Below the pieces are notes generated by a model. The model saw only the letters and a list, made by a program, of their open reading frames with translations. It had not been told where the DNA came from and did no database searches. A stretch of 64,000 nt of DNA from a virus. Made by a program: the position numbers and the translations under genes. The DNA lies in IMG/VR virus record IMGVR_UViG_3300028423_000904, positions 27,540 to 91,539 of that record; one strand, 5' to 3'. This document shows positions 25,409 through 35,225 of the stretch, in pieces. Within the stretch, counting starts at the first letter, position 1. Every line of letters begins with the position of its first letter.

Positions 25409-26407
25409 TTAAGTTTCACCCTTGATGCCAAATTCAGCGGCTTTCGCATCAGCGACTGTCCATCCAAGTCCTGTACCAGGATCAGTTGTAAAAATTTCCT
25501 GGAAACCTTGTTTGGTTGTAGATATCGCTTGTTGAGCTCCTTCACCGTCGGTGGCATTTGAACGTGTAATTAGTCGTATATTTCCGAGAGGAGAGTCAAC
25601 TGAACCATTAAAGGCACGGGCCGTTACGCCCGTTCCAACAACCACATAACCACTATCAAAATCTGTTGTTAGTGTTCCTGCGGTGAATGTAGAGCGATGC
25701 CCATTCGTTTGTGTAGAGATCGTATCAGAATCATCAAAACCGAGCTCATCAATACTTGTATAATCGCCAGTCCAGTCGTTATATGTTCCATTGGCAGCTG
25801 GTTTGGTCTGAATGTAACGCATGTTCTGCGTAGGGCGTCCATCGGTCACCATGATTCCTGAATAACGCCCACGCCCACCATTTGGATCCAATCGTGGGTT
25901 AAGAGCACCAATACCAAGAGATCCTACTCCTGTTCTGCCACTGGTTCCAATAGTATCCCCACTGTAAGATGCATGTAATGATCCATTGTCATATACTTCG
26001 ATGGCACCAGTTGTTCCGTTTATAAGAATACGAATATCAATTCGTAAACGAGTATTCATTGGTCTCCAAGTGCTAGAAAATGTGTTCCATGCAGCACCGT
26101 CGTAATAATCACAACGAATGTTTGAATCTGGGTCATATTTGTAGATACGGAAAAGAGCACCACCACTATTGTCATAAACACTTATGATTGATCCATCAGT
26201 CCAGTAAACTTCAGGCATTCTAAAATCAAAAGCGATCCACGCTTCAGTTACCGGTGTCCAGCTTAAAATGCCTGTGGGGCTGTCTTTATTGGTTGCAATG
26301 CCTTCCTGACAGTATGGCGCAATATCTGTGGATGATGTGGTGGTCCCCGCATTTGCTGTGCCATCATAGATGTCATAAAATGTAGTTGCATAAGCGATTA
26401 GTGACAT
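25409..26407 (-). CDS. MAIL-family adhesin paralogue 4 (diverged start)
   Basis: A 332-aa member. The start (MSLIAYATTFYDIYDG) is diverged, but the family skeleton is intact: EAWIAFDFR, LRIDIRILINGTTGAIEVYD, MRYIQTKPAANGTYNDW, TTDFDSGYVVVGTGV and a C-terminal IFTTDPGTG, WTVADAKAAEFG. It is separated from the other members by LamG and fibre genes, so the family is spread over the array rather than being a single tandem run. Late promoter upstream. Confidence 0.7.
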   Translation of the reverse strand: MSLIAYATTFYDIYDGTANAGTTTSSTDIAPYCQEGIATNKDSPTGILSWTPVTEAWIAFDFRMPEVYWTDGSIISVYDNSGGALFRIYKYDPDSNIRCDYYDGAAWNTFSSTWRPMNTRLRIDIRILINGTTGAIEVYDNGSLHASYSGDTIGTSGRTGVGSLGIGALNPRLDPNGGRGRYSGIMVTDGRPTQNMRYIQTKPAANGTYNDWTGDYTSIDELGFDDSDTISTQTNGHRSTFTAGTLTTDFDSGYVVVGTGVTARAFNGSVDSPLGNIRLITRSNATDGEGAQQAISTTKQGFQEIFTTDPGTGLGWTVADAKAAEFGIKGET

Positions 26408-26431
26408 AACGGTTCCTTGAATTTTGTCATG

Positions 26432-26439
26432 TATTTATT
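26432..26439 (-). promoter_or_regulatory. Late promoter AATAAATA for paralogue 4
   Basis: Minus-strand box 24 nt before the ATG at 26407, overlapping the end of the next gene upstream. Confidence 0.6.
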
Positions 26440-26441
26440 GC

Positions 26442-26885
26442 TTAACCGACATCAGTATGTTTACCAACCATGTTCCATTTATCAGCGGAAATCTTGATAA
26501 TACTAACTAAAGAATTTTGACCAAATAATGCCGCGGATCCAGCTGACACATTGTTAAGTGTTACACCTGTATCAGCTGAAACAGTTGTTAGTCCTGCACC
26601 GTCTTGGATTATGGTAACCACTGTGCCAATTGGAAAAGCAACACTTGCATTCGCTGGAATAGTGATTGTGTTTGCACTGGCATTATTCATAACAACAATA
26701 TTGTTTAGATCAGAAAGCGCCAGCGTATAAGTGGCCCCAGTCTGTGTATTCACTGAATAGACATGAATATCTGCAATTTCTTGCAGAGTTGTCTGGCGAC
26801 TGTTCCCGCCCTGAACAATATGCACACTCTCTGTACCATCTAATGTGCCAGCATTTGTAAGATCAGTGATTCCTTTATTGGTCAT
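26442..26885 (-). CDS. Small tail-fibre protein with a TIPANASV-type domain
   Basis: A 147-aa protein. Residues 1-45 (GITDLTNAGTLDGTESVHIV, then QTTLQEIADI) match the starts of the fibre proteins at 33432 and 37920. Residues 48-140 are a domain seen in many phage fibres: TYTLALSDLNNIVVMNN, TITIPANASVAFPIGT, GVTLNNVSAG and a final W-containing strand. The same domain ends the proteins at 30949 and 37920. It may be a minimal fibre or a free connector. It has its own late promoter. Confidence 0.7.
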   Translation of the reverse strand: MTNKGITDLTNAGTLDGTESVHIVQGGNSRQTTLQEIADIHVYSVNTQTGATYTLALSDLNNIVVMNNASANTITIPANASVAFPIGTVVTIIQDGAGLTTVSADTGVTLNNVSAGSAALFGQNSLVSIIKISADKWNMVGKHTDVG

Positions 26886-26905
26886 TGGATATCCTTGTTA
26901 TGTAG

Positions 26906-26913
26906 TATTTATT
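26906..26913 (-). promoter_or_regulatory. Late promoter AATAAATA for the 147-aa gene
   Basis: Minus-strand box 20 nt before the ATG at 26885, with AAGGA between. Confidence 0.6.
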
Positions 26914-26920
26914 CTAAATC

Positions 26921-29900
26921 CTAGTCAGGAAGTTTTCTTGAAATATAGTTATAAACCCACTCTCTTTCAGAAGTTCTTAATACACGATCAATAAAGATTA
27001 AGTTATAAATTCGTCCGCCTGGTGACATTCCAAAACTTTTTGATGGTCTATCAAAAAATGTCATTGCTCCTGTTGCATTACTTGCAGATGGTGTAAATGT
27101 TGAATCACCTGAATATATGTTAAATTGATTTGAATTTAAATGATATTCAGGATTGAAACCTTCTTGGTAGTATCCTTGTATAACATAATTTGATGTTGTG
27201 TCTGAAATTGTGTCAGACGTATACACATTAAATGTAGGATTTCCACTTGATCCTGAACTAACAAACCACCTCCAGGCATTATTTGAAGTTCCTGATCTAT
27301 CTTCAATACCAAAACTTGATCCAATCTCTGCTGTTGCCCAATCACCAGTAGAAAATATAGTACTAAGATTATTAGGATTTGTTGACCCGCTAGGACGTAT
27401 TGCTGCTGCAAATTCACTACCTGTTCCGTCATGGAGGAAATTAAATGAACTGTTATCTCCTGTGATATTACTCATATCAGCCCCTCCCCCTGTTTCAAGC
27501 CAGTATTTTCCATCACTTATTTTTAAAAGAGGTTTATCAGTTCCAGCCGGCCCACTTTGCATGTGGATCCCAGGAATCTCTTCAAGAGAAACATTATCCC
27601 ATTCTACCCAAGCACCATTAGTAGACATATTGCCATTAGATAAAATAAAATTTCCTGTTGTTGTAGGAGTTATAATGTATATATATGTCCCGATGCTTAG
27701 TGTTCCGCTAGTATCAGTGCCTCCAAATAAAAATCTAAAATTTGTTCCTGTGCTAGCTGCCACGATATCGAATTTAATAAGATATGGAACACCTATAGTT
27801 GGTGTAAAGTTGTCTAATATGGCATAACCGGCTGTTGCGTCTCCATTAGTAATTCGTAAACGACCATTTTCTTGTGATAAGTTTGATGCGGCATCACCAG
27901 GAATCCAACCTGATGTATCTGTGTCAAATGTTCCATTTGTTATTAACTCACCACTCCAATCATGTTGTTGTCCCTTATCAAGAATAATATGAACAGGATC
28001 ATCATTTGCAGAAACTTGTGTTCTTGCACCCTGCGATCCTGTGAACATCGTGCTTGTATCACTCGGGTCATACCATCTCATAACATCATTTGTGCTTAAA
28101 AGATTGTAAATTGTAATTGAAGTCCCTAGATTATAAAGATCTTTTACATCTGCAGGTGATAGTGCGTATTCATAGACACGAAAGTCGTCAATCCATCCTT
28201 GGAATTTTCGATCAAAAGTGGACTCGGGGGTATTGTCACCAATGGTTAAATCTGCTCCTGATGGACGATCATCCATAAGAGTGTTTGAATCAATTTCCTG
28301 ACCGTCAAGATAAAGTCGACCAGTTCCTCCGCGTTCTCTGACAAATACACAATGATACCATTTGCTTCCTCCTATTGGGTAGTCAGTTGTATCAAGTAGC
28401 AATTGACTTGATCCATTAGCAACACCCTGTAAAGTGTTATCACTCTCAATACGTAATCCTCTGCCTGTTCCAACGCCGCTTTGTGTTGACCAAAGAAACT
28501 GTCTTCTATTTAACCCAGCAGGGTCTAACCAAAACCATAATGATACAGAGACATCACCACTTTCAAGTAATCCGGTGGTATTACTAATTTGAATATGACT
28601 TTCTGCTGTGTCTGATGCTCCGTTGAAATGCAATGCTCCTTGGCTATCTATACTCGTTGGAATTGGGCTGTCTGGAATGATATCTGAAGCCATCCATAAT
28701 GCTCCAGAAATTGTGCCATTTCTATTATTGCCAGAAACATCAGTAACAGTTGAACCAGTGTTATCGTCAAAATTCATTTCAAGGGCTGGTGTATATGGAA
28801 CACCAGATCCTGATGAAAGGTCTGCTACTTCCTGGGCAGTGAATTCTGTTCCGTTGTAGATTGCAAGGTGAGTGATAATTTGGCTTCCGTAGCTAACACC
28901 ATCCGTACTGCCTCCGCCACCTCCATATGCAGTGGCACCAATTTCAAATTGATCTAATAGTCGTGTAGTTGGGTGATTAGCACTATCAAATGACCCAGTG
29001 CCTAATAATTCATTGCCATAATAGAAATTAATATTGTTCAATGCGTCGCAAGTAATAGTATAACGTCCAGGATCTCCTCCCCAGTGTACGGTATTCCCTG
29101 ATCCATCAATTGGAACAATCAATTCCTGTGCCTGTCCTTCACGAGCAATTAAGAATCTTGGCGCTCCTGAAGACGGATCGAAGTCAAAGCGAATAGCATC
29201 CCATAGAGCACCGGTTTGATTATATTGAGCGCCAAGTATAGTTCGATTACTAGCATCTACTGTATGACGAGGATAATATTCAAAAGTAACACTCCACGCA
29301 GTGTCTACAGGTATCAGTGTTGTTCCAAGATTAACTGGCACCCTTACATAATCATCTACCCCATCAAACCAAATACCATTTGTAAATGTTTCGGGAAATT
29401 CAATTTTTGACACATAACCGACACGTTCTGGTTGATATTCGTTATCAGATTCATTGATAACCAATACATTATCTATATTTTGCATGTTCATGTAAATGGT
29501 GTAATCATTTATACCTATAGAACTTGCTTCAACAATGCCGCCGTCTGAAATATCACCAGCCCATTGTCTAATTACACGCATGGTTCCGTTAAAATCACCA
29601 TTTGCTTGGCCACTTGTAGAACCTAGAGGAAATTCGCTGTTTGAAATTGACGGAAGTCCAGATGATATAGCTGTTTCTGTAGATCCGTTGATTGAAGTAT
29701 TGAGTTCGCTAGTTGTATTTCTCCATGCAACATTAAAGTCAGTAAAATAACCAGACTGTGGTCTAGCTGCGGGTGTATGTGTATAAACAGTTCCGCCTGC
29801 AACCAATTGTGTCTCCCAGGGAAGATCACCACCAAAATGTGTGCCTGTGTTTTCAGACCAACGTATGAGGTATCTGTTATTATTATCTACCCCGTTATTC

Positions 29901-30949
29901 CAGCCAGTCAGGTAGTTTGTTGTGTCTCCACCTATGCCTGAAACATTGAGTTTACCATTAAACGCAAAGCTGTATGCACTTGCTGAATATGTCATATCAG
30001 AAGCATTGATATAAAATGTTTCTGCCTCCAATGTGTTATATGTGGTTGATGGATTATCAATATAACTTGAGGGCGGGCGACTATGAGGTTCAATTTGAAA
30101 GAATCCACAATGTATTCCGGTACCAGCTGTTCCTGTATATGCAACTTCGCCATTTGTATTCGTTGTGGGTGTTCCTGAATCCACAAACATAAGACCAAAT
30201 TTTTCACTGACAGTGGTAGAATCTTGATTCATCACAGCCCAAATTCGATACAGACCATTACCAAAATCTTCTATTCCCGAACCACCCAAGGATATCCCTG
30301 TGGCATTTTCTTGTGTTACAACGCCTTCTTGGAGATCGTATGTAACTAACGCATAGTTGTTCCCACCTGCGTAAAGCCACCAAGCAACATATCTTTGATC
30401 AATATCTTTTACGAAACATGATAATGAATACCAACCAATAGGCCAGTTGTTGTCTCGTATTACAACTCCCTTTTCTTCGTTGGTTGTATCAGTAATCGTC
30501 ATGCGTGTCATACTGGCGTTACTGTCAGGACCAGTTGCGTCGTTTGCAGTTAGCGTGACGCTATCACCACGATAGATAGCCCACAATCCATCAGCAACAC
30601 CAGCCACGGGATCATTTGAATATGGAACCTGGTTATTTGAATTTAATTCAAATAGCAAGCCTTCGTTGACCCATTCAGATCCGTTGTAAATGTAATGTGG
30701 GTATCTTGCTTCATTGGCAATTGCCGTTTGCATAATACCGTTTGCATCGAAATATGTGGCTGTGCTGTTTCTTGTAAAAACACACATGCTGGAAAAATCA
30801 GTATCTACGCCGTTTTCACGAAAATAATCGTTTTCAAAATCACAGACAGTGTCTGGTTCAATACTATTTGCGGTGTAATCAACAACTACACCTCCATTTG
30901 TATTGCGTAGCGATACAGAATTGAGAATTCCAATTGCGGTTCCAAGCAT
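26921..30949 (-). CDS. Giant multi-domain adhesin (1342 aa) with LamG domains
   Basis: The largest gene of the window. Order: MLGTAIGILNSVS start; residues 50-310 a phage carbohydrate-binding-like module (FTRNSTATYFDANG, EARYP, GLLFELN, GNGLYRIWAV); residues 310-480 a beta domain; 535-725 and 760-940 LamG domains (WFDGVDDYVRVPVNL; LHFNGASDTAESHIQI, KWYHCVFVRERGG, WIDDFRVYEYALSPADV); 1000-1135 a galactose-binding-like domain (ITNGTFDTDTSGWIPG); and a last lectin-like domain ending in a helical RTSEREWVYNYISRKLPD. Its ATG overlaps the stop of the 128-aa gene (TAATG). Probably the main receptor-binding or decoration protein. Confidence 0.75.
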   Translation of the reverse strand: MLGTAIGILNSVSLRNTNGGVVVDYTANSIEPDTVCDFENDYFRENGVDTDFSSMCVFTRNSTATYFDANGIMQTAIANEARYPHYIYNGSEWVNEGLLFELNSNNQVPYSNDPVAGVADGLWAIYRGDSVTLTANDATGPDSNASMTRMTITDTTNEEKGVVIRDNNWPIGWYSLSCFVKDIDQRYVAWWLYAGGNNYALVTYDLQEGVVTQENATGISLGGSGIEDFGNGLYRIWAVMNQDSTTVSEKFGLMFVDSGTPTTNTNGEVAYTGTAGTGIHCGFFQIEPHSRPPSSYIDNPSTTYNTLEAETFYINASDMTYSASAYSFAFNGKLNVSGIGGDTTNYLTGWNNGVDNNNRYLIRWSENTGTHFGGDLPWETQLVAGGTVYTHTPAARPQSGYFTDFNVAWRNTTSELNTSINGSTETAISSGLPSISNSEFPLGSTSGQANGDFNGTMRVIRQWAGDISDGGIVEASSIGINDYTIYMNMQNIDNVLVINESDNEYQPERVGYVSKIEFPETFTNGIWFDGVDDYVRVPVNLGTTLIPVDTAWSVTFEYYPRHTVDASNRTILGAQYNQTGALWDAIRFDFDPSSGAPRFLIAREGQAQELIVPIDGSGNTVHWGGDPGRYTITCDALNNINFYYGNELLGTGSFDSANHPTTRLLDQFEIGATAYGGGGGSTDGVSYGSQIITHLAIYNGTEFTAQEVADLSSGSGVPYTPALEMNFDDNTGSTVTDVSGNNRNGTISGALWMASDIIPDSPIPTSIDSQGALHFNGASDTAESHIQISNTTGLLESGDVSVSLWFWLDPAGLNRRQFLWSTQSGVGTGRGLRIESDNTLQGVANGSSQLLLDTTDYPIGGSKWYHCVFVRERGGTGRLYLDGQEIDSNTLMDDRPSGADLTIGDNTPESTFDRKFQGWIDDFRVYEYALSPADVKDLYNLGTSITIYNLLSTNDVMRWYDPSDTSTMFTGSQGARTQVSANDDPVHIILDKGQQHDWSGELITNGTFDTDTSGWIPGDAASNLSQENGRLRITNGDATAGYAILDNFTPTIGVPYLIKFDIVAASTGTNFRFLFGGTDTSGTLSIGTYIYIITPTTTGNFILSNGNMSTNGAWVEWDNVSLEEIPGIHMQSGPAGTDKPLLKISDGKYWLETGGGADMSNITGDNSSFNFLHDGTGSEFAAAIRPSGSTNPNNLSTIFSTGDWATAEIGSSFGIEDRSGTSNNAWRWFVSSGSSGNPTFNVYTSDTISDTTSNYVIQGYYQEGFNPEYHLNSNQFNIYSGDSTFTPSASNATGAMTFFDRPSKSFGMSPGGRIYNLIFIDRVLRTSEREWVYNYISRKLPD

Positions 30950-31335
30950 TAAGCGATTGCTCCGATTTCACCAGAAATAATCCATGAGTCAGTTCCGGTT
31001 TTGATCAAGCTTGCTGCTTTATATTGTCCAGAAATATCTCCACCTCCGGCACTGACACCGTTTACAGTAACACCAGTATCTCCTGTAACAGAAGTTGTGC
31101 CGGCACCGATTTGATATATCACAACTACACTTCCAACATCAAATGCCACTGCGCTATTTGCTGGTATTGTAACAGTATTTGCACTTGCATTGTTCATCGT
31201 TACAACCTGACCGCGATCAGAAAGTGCCAGTGTATAAGTGGTTCCGGTTTGAGCATTCAAACTAGCTGTTTCAATAACACTTTCGTCGATTTCAGCACTG
31301 TTGAGAAATGTATTTTCTGTTGACGATACTGGCAT
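30949..31335 (-). CDS. Small fibre protein with TIPANSAV-type domain, coupled to the giant adhesin
   Basis: A 128-aa protein: a short N-terminal part, then the domain TYTLALSDRGQVVTMNN, TVTIPANSAVAFDVG, GVTVNGVSAGGGDIS and the ending W-IISGEIGAIA. The same domain and IGAIA ending occur in the 521-aa protein at 37920, which is likewise followed, through a TAATG overlap, by an MLGTA protein. It may serve as a base onto which the MLGTA protein assembles. Confidence 0.7.
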   Translation of the reverse strand: MPVSSTENTFLNSAEIDESVIETASLNAQTGTTYTLALSDRGQVVTMNNASANTVTIPANSAVAFDVGSVVVIYQIGAGTTSVTGDTGVTVNGVSAGGGDISGQYKAASLIKTGTDSWIISGEIGAIA

Positions 31336-31344
31336 TGTAATTCC

Positions 31345-31695
31345 TTATTTGAGGAGGTCGTCGAGAGTGATCTTGACAAGCTCTTCTGGTGTTTTTGCAT
31401 TGTCGATTGCAGCATGTTTAGTAGCATCACGCAATTTTTGTTTCTTTTCAACAATTGGCTTGGTATCCTGTCCTTGCTCCATTGCTTTGAAGTAATCAAC
31501 ATCTAGCTGCTTTAATTCAGGCTCACGTGCCTGACGTATTTCATTTCTCTTGATTTCTTTTGCTTTATCCATATCGACTTCAATCAAATCATCATTAAAT
31601 TTCCAAGCATTACGAAACGCTCGACCCGATGTTGGAAGTTTCATTGATGAAACTTGACGTGTCTCTCCATGGATATTAATATAAGTTTCACTCAT
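31345..31695 (-). CDS. FRNAWK-motif protein, possible fibre assembly factor
   Basis: A 116-aa protein: a short beta N-terminus, LPTSGRAFRNAWKF, then a long charged helix (MDKAKEIKRNEIRQAREPEL) and a helical end. The FRNAWK motif and following helix occur in tail-assembly proteins of many phages and again at the C-terminus of the next protein upstream (TYRNAWKIKQD). I infer a chaperone or attachment protein for the fibres. Coupled by ATGA to the 201-aa gene. Confidence 0.6.
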   Translation of the reverse strand: MSETYINIHGETRQVSSMKLPTSGRAFRNAWKFNDDLIEVDMDKAKEIKRNEIRQAREPELKQLDVDYFKAMEQGQDTKPIVEKKQKLRDATKHAAIDNAKTPEELVKITLDDLLK

Positions 31696-32297
31696 TGTAA
31701 TTCTCCTTGATCAACCTGCTGATCTTGTTTGATTTTCCAAGCATTGCGGTAGGTCCTGTCAGTAGGGATTGCATGCCTAGGAACAATTTTTAAAATTTCT
31801 CTATTGCCTTTATAGTCTTTCCACACTCGATCAGGAATATCTTTCATGATTAGATATTCTATTGCCTCTTCTTCAGTCATGGCCCGCATAGGAGGTGTGT
31901 TGTGAAGTAAATGGCCTCGTGTATGGTGTTTAAAATTAGAATGTGCTTCGTCTTCTTTGAGTGCCCAGTAGACTTCTACGGGTGGCAGGATACCACCATG
32001 TGTAGCCATACCGAGCCAAGTGGGTGACGGGACAGTAACCTTGGCAGGCGCATCCAGATCGTCCGGATCTTCCCAGATGATCGCATATTGAGACTGAGGA
32101 AGATTTTTGCGAAAATTTTTAAAAACAGCTTCACGCTCGTAAAGACGAAAGAATGTGAAGTCTATGTCATAAACTGTTATTCTAGACCAATCACCGTCTA
32201 CATCATCCTTGTCAAAACCCGCAGACATACGTAGTCTTTGATCAAAGCTGTATTTCTGCCAAGGAAGTATGTTGTTATCTTTTCTATAATTTGTCAT
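31692..32297 (-). CDS. 201-aa fibre-cluster protein ending in an RNAWK motif
   Basis: A single-domain protein of mixed strands and helices: SRITVYDIDFTFFRLYEREA, YAIIWEDPDDLDAPAKVTV, GGILPPVEVYWALKEDEAH, EEAIEYLIMKDIP, and a C-terminal IPTDRTYRNAWK. The function is not recognised; the shared C-terminal motif links it to the 116-aa protein, whose start overlaps this stop. It is part of a five-gene chain joined by ATGA overlaps (33422 to 31345). Confidence 0.6.
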   Translation of the reverse strand: MTNYRKDNNILPWQKYSFDQRLRMSAGFDKDDVDGDWSRITVYDIDFTFFRLYEREAVFKNFRKNLPQSQYAIIWEDPDDLDAPAKVTVPSPTWLGMATHGGILPPVEVYWALKEDEAHSNFKHHTRGHLLHNTPPMRAMTEEEAIEYLIMKDIPDRVWKDYKGNREILKIVPRHAIPTDRTYRNAWKIKQDQQVDQGELQ

Positions 32298-32662
32298 GCG
32301 AGGACTCCTGCTCGAAAGCTATTTGCTCTATCATCGTCGTTGTTAGTCCCAGACATGTTTGAAATGCGCCAATCAATATCACCAGTAGTATACGGAGTTT
32401 GAGAATCATCGTTGAACATATTTCCACCATTACCGGATACAAGCCCGCAAGTTTCAGGCTCAGTTTCTAAGAAATTGTTAGTGTGGCTTTCAGTAAAAAG
32501 ACCTGTGCCGTTGTCAGTTATACTAGTATTATTATATGAATGAATAATTGTTTGTGTGGCGAGATTAGCATGAAGAGAAGATTTCATTGTTCCATGAATG
32601 ACAGCAGACGCAGGGACGCTATCGGTGCCATCACTATAATTTTCCACATTTAATGTGCTCAT
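32294..32662 (-). CDS. Short fibre protein of the STL-(N/A)V family, member 1
   Basis: A 122-aa protein starting MSTLNVENYSDGTDSVP. Shares its plan with the next two: a short start, HGTMKSSLHANLAT where the others have a K/A-W strand, a SxTDxGTGxF step, and an FRAGVLA-like end. Proteins of this kind, with VSSITDNGTGDY-like segments, are common small fibre-tip or connector proteins of marine phages. Overlaps its neighbours by ATGA. Confidence 0.6.
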   Translation of the reverse strand: MSTLNVENYSDGTDSVPASAVIHGTMKSSLHANLATQTIIHSYNNTSITDNGTGLFTESHTNNFLETEPETCGLVSGNGGNMFNDDSQTPYTTGDIDWRISNMSGTNNDDDRANSFRAGVLA

Positions 32663-33030
32663 GCGAGTGTGCCCTTATTTGCGAAGTGCGCATAATCAAG
32701 ATCAATTGCAGCCCCGCCGTTATCATCATTTGCTGCCAACCTGAAGCCGCTTGAGGTGGGAGCCGTGCCAACACCGTTTGATATTAACGGGTCTGCTCCC
32801 ACCACGCCTCCACCAAGTAAGATTGCATAGTTTGCATTGGCCATGCTGTTTGTGAACGAAAAATCATACCTTCCTGTTCCGCCATCAGTCACAGAACTGA
32901 CGTTGTAGCTATCTCTCAGGCTAATTGTCCCCGTTCCGTTAAGGTTAGCCCAAGCCTTCGCAATCCCCTCGATCCCGAAGCTGGTGCCACCTGCGCTTGG
33001 CGTGAAGTTGTCAACTGCTAATGTGCTCAT
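32659..33030 (-). CDS. Short fibre protein of the STL-(N/A)V family, member 2
   Basis: A 123-aa protein. I use the ATG at 33030, which overlaps the upstream stop as ATGA; the longer in-frame start at 33057 lies inside the upstream gene. It is the clearest member: MSTLAVDNFTPSAGG, AKAWANLNGTGTISLRDSYN, VSSVTDGGTGRYDFSFTN, NANYAILLGG and an AHFANKGTLA end. Confidence 0.7.
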   Translation of the reverse strand: MSTLAVDNFTPSAGGTSFGIEGIAKAWANLNGTGTISLRDSYNVSSVTDGGTGRYDFSFTNSMANANYAILLGGGVVGADPLISNGVGTAPTSSGFRLAANDDNGGAAIDLDYAHFANKGTLA

Positions 33031-33422
33031 GCTAGGTCTCCCCACATAGTTGCCCACATTTCTTGAGCGTCAAAGTCTGCTCCATTGTCTGTGGCTTGTG
33101 TAATCATAGAAATTTCTGAAGTAAGCTTATTTGTCATTGGACCAGAGCTAGTGTCAGATAAGGGATGGTGGTTAGCTGATATTCCATCACTAAACGGGGC
33201 AGTGCTATTCACCGCATAAGTGACCGCGTTAAAATTATTCGTGAAAGACGGAGTAATCTTACCTGCGGCATCGTCAGTAAAACTAGAGATATTTAAATCT
33301 ACGTCAATTGCCACATTAACTTGGTCTATAGTATACCAAGCCTTAGACGCACTCTGCCCCGTAAGCGTAACAGGCCCCGTGCCCGCTGTATTGCTGATTG
33401 TTGTTGCTCTTATTTCACTCAT
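33027..33422 (-). CDS. Short fibre protein of the STL-(N/A)V family, member 3
   Basis: A 131-aa protein starting MSEIRATTISNTAGTGPVTL. It keeps SASKAWYTIDQ, ISSFTDDAAGKITPSFTNNF and the end MWATMWGDLA. First gene of the ATGA-coupled chain that ends with the two RNAWK proteins. No late box was found directly upstream, so it is probably transcribed with the 590-aa gene. Confidence 0.65.
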   Translation of the reverse strand: MSEIRATTISNTAGTGPVTLTGQSASKAWYTIDQVNVAIDVDLNISSFTDDAAGKITPSFTNNFNAVTYAVNSTAPFSDGISANHHPLSDTSSGPMTNKLTSEISMITQATDNGADFDAQEMWATMWGDLA

Positions 33423-33431
33423 TTCATCTCT

Positions 33432-35204
33432 TTAAATGATGCGTAGATTACCACCAGATTGCACTGTAAGTGTTACACCAGTTGCGACTGTTAATGGTCC
33501 TGTGCAACTTGCGTTTTCTGTGCTGCCTATGGTTGTATCAGTATTTAGTGTTTGTTCATTAACACGGAAAATGTCACCTGCGCCGTTTGTCACGTCACCA
33601 GTGGTGCCATTTTCACCTTTGAAAAGTCCTGCTCCACTGCTTACATTACCAAATGCAGTGTCAATACCTTTAAGATGTGCTGCAAGGTCATCCACATCAC
33701 TGGCTTCTGAGATACTTGAATCTGGCGTGTAGTTTGCAGGATCCCACGTAATTGGAATCTGGTCACCATCTATAGAATCTACATTGATTAAGCCGGTTAC
33801 ATTGTAACGATATACTGTGATGTCTACTGCATCAAATGTACCTGATTCCACGAAAAATTGAACTGCATCATAAACAGTGGCCGAATCAATTATACCATTA
33901 AGAACCCGTGAACGATCACTACCAGTTGCACTTGAAGATTCAAATTTTGTATAATTGGTTTCTTTTGCACCAACAAATTTCAAATGTCCGTAATGACTGC
34001 TCGTTGCGGCAGCACTACCAAAATAAAGTTGTGTGTCTGTATTTGCATATGTATTGTCAGCGACGTTCATTAATTTGTATACAGAACCAGTTTCCAGTGT
34101 CGCACCTCCGTCTGCAGATACTCTTGCAAGAACGTTTTCACTGGCTGTTGATGAAAGACTGTTGACTACGATTTCACAAACATCATAACCGCTTATATCA
34201 ATATTTAATTGTGTGTCACCTGTTTCAAGATCAGCAGGTGCATAGGTATCGACTTGGATGCCGTTTGTAGTGTATACATTTACGGAACGATATTTGTAAA
34301 CGGTGATATCAACTACATCAAAACTACCAGTGGGGAGGTAAAATTGTAGCGTGTCATATACATCAGAAGTTTCAACTGAACCGTCACGTAACACGCTGGT
34401 AGAAGTCGCAGTTCCTGTAGAAGTTTTATATACTGTTACGTCTGATTTCCCGTGTCCTGTGAGTGTAATTATGCCACTAAGGCTATTAAAGGTATCAACC
34501 GAACCAAAAAATACACTGTCTCCATCATTTTGACTTGATGCTGAATCGGTAATAAATTGGTTACGGTAAACATTACCGCTCTCAACAGTGCTTCCTCCGT
34601 CTGTTGAAAGCCTCCATCTTGGTCTTTCAGACGTATCTGAAGAAATATCTGATACTGCAATTACTACTGAATCCGAATCAGACAAATCAATATTTAAATT
34701 ACCACTGACATCAACATCTGACAACGTATATGTTTCAACTGTCATATAGGGTTGTGTTGCAGGCCCTGAACTACCACCACCTGCTGTTAATAGCGCAGTA
34801 TCAATACCTTTGAGATGAGCAGCGAGGTCGTCAATATCACTGGCTTCTGCAATGCTTGAATCTGGCGTGTAATTTGCAGGATCCCAGGTAATTGGAATAA
34901 TATCACCGTCCAGCGTATCTTCACTAACTGTGGCATTGCCAATTGCAGTGTCAATACCTTTAAGATGTGCTGCAAGGTCATCTACATCACTGGCTTCTGC
35001 GATACTTGAATCTGGTGTGTAATTTGCAGGATCCCAACTGATTGTAAGAACATCACCGTCAAGCGTTGTGACGTCAACAGAGCTCAGGTCGGCAATATCT
35101 TGAGTTGTGGTTTTTCTACTATTTCCAGTTTGCACAATATAAACATTTTCTGTTCCTGAAAGTGCACTGGCATCAGTAAGTTCGGTAATTTTCTTATCAG
35201 CCAT
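33432..35204 (-). CDS. Modular tail-fibre protein with three LKGID modules
   Basis: A 590-aa protein. N-terminus KITELTDASALSGTENVYIV, then TTTQDIADL (shared with 26442 and 37920). Then come three copies of a module of about 28 residues (NYTPDSSIAEASDVDDLAAH, then LKGID), two near the N-terminus and one near residue 520. Between them are two long beta domains of about 170 residues, each ending DAV(D)ITVYKY or YRY. The C-terminal stretch (TLTVQSGGNLRII) is a typical fibre end. Late promoter TATAAATA upstream. The modular DNA should recombine readily. Confidence 0.75.
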   Translation of the reverse strand: MADKKITELTDASALSGTENVYIVQTGNSRKTTTQDIADLSSVDVTTLDGDVLTISWDPANYTPDSSIAEASDVDDLAAHLKGIDTAIGNATVSEDTLDGDIIPITWDPANYTPDSSIAEASDIDDLAAHLKGIDTALLTAGGGSSGPATQPYMTVETYTLSDVDVSGNLNIDLSDSDSVVIAVSDISSDTSERPRWRLSTDGGSTVESGNVYRNQFITDSASSQNDGDSVFFGSVDTFNSLSGIITLTGHGKSDVTVYKTSTGTATSTSVLRDGSVETSDVYDTLQFYLPTGSFDVVDITVYKYRSVNVYTTNGIQVDTYAPADLETGDTQLNIDISGYDVCEIVVNSLSSTASENVLARVSADGGATLETGSVYKLMNVADNTYANTDTQLYFGSAAATSSHYGHLKFVGAKETNYTKFESSSATGSDRSRVLNGIIDSATVYDAVQFFVESGTFDAVDITVYRYNVTGLINVDSIDGDQIPITWDPANYTPDSSISEASDVDDLAAHLKGIDTAFGNVSSGAGLFKGENGTTGDVTNGAGDIFRVNEQTLNTDTTIGSTENASCTGPLTVATGVTLTVQSGGNLRII

Positions 35205-35225
35205 GTTGTGAATTCCTATTTCTAA

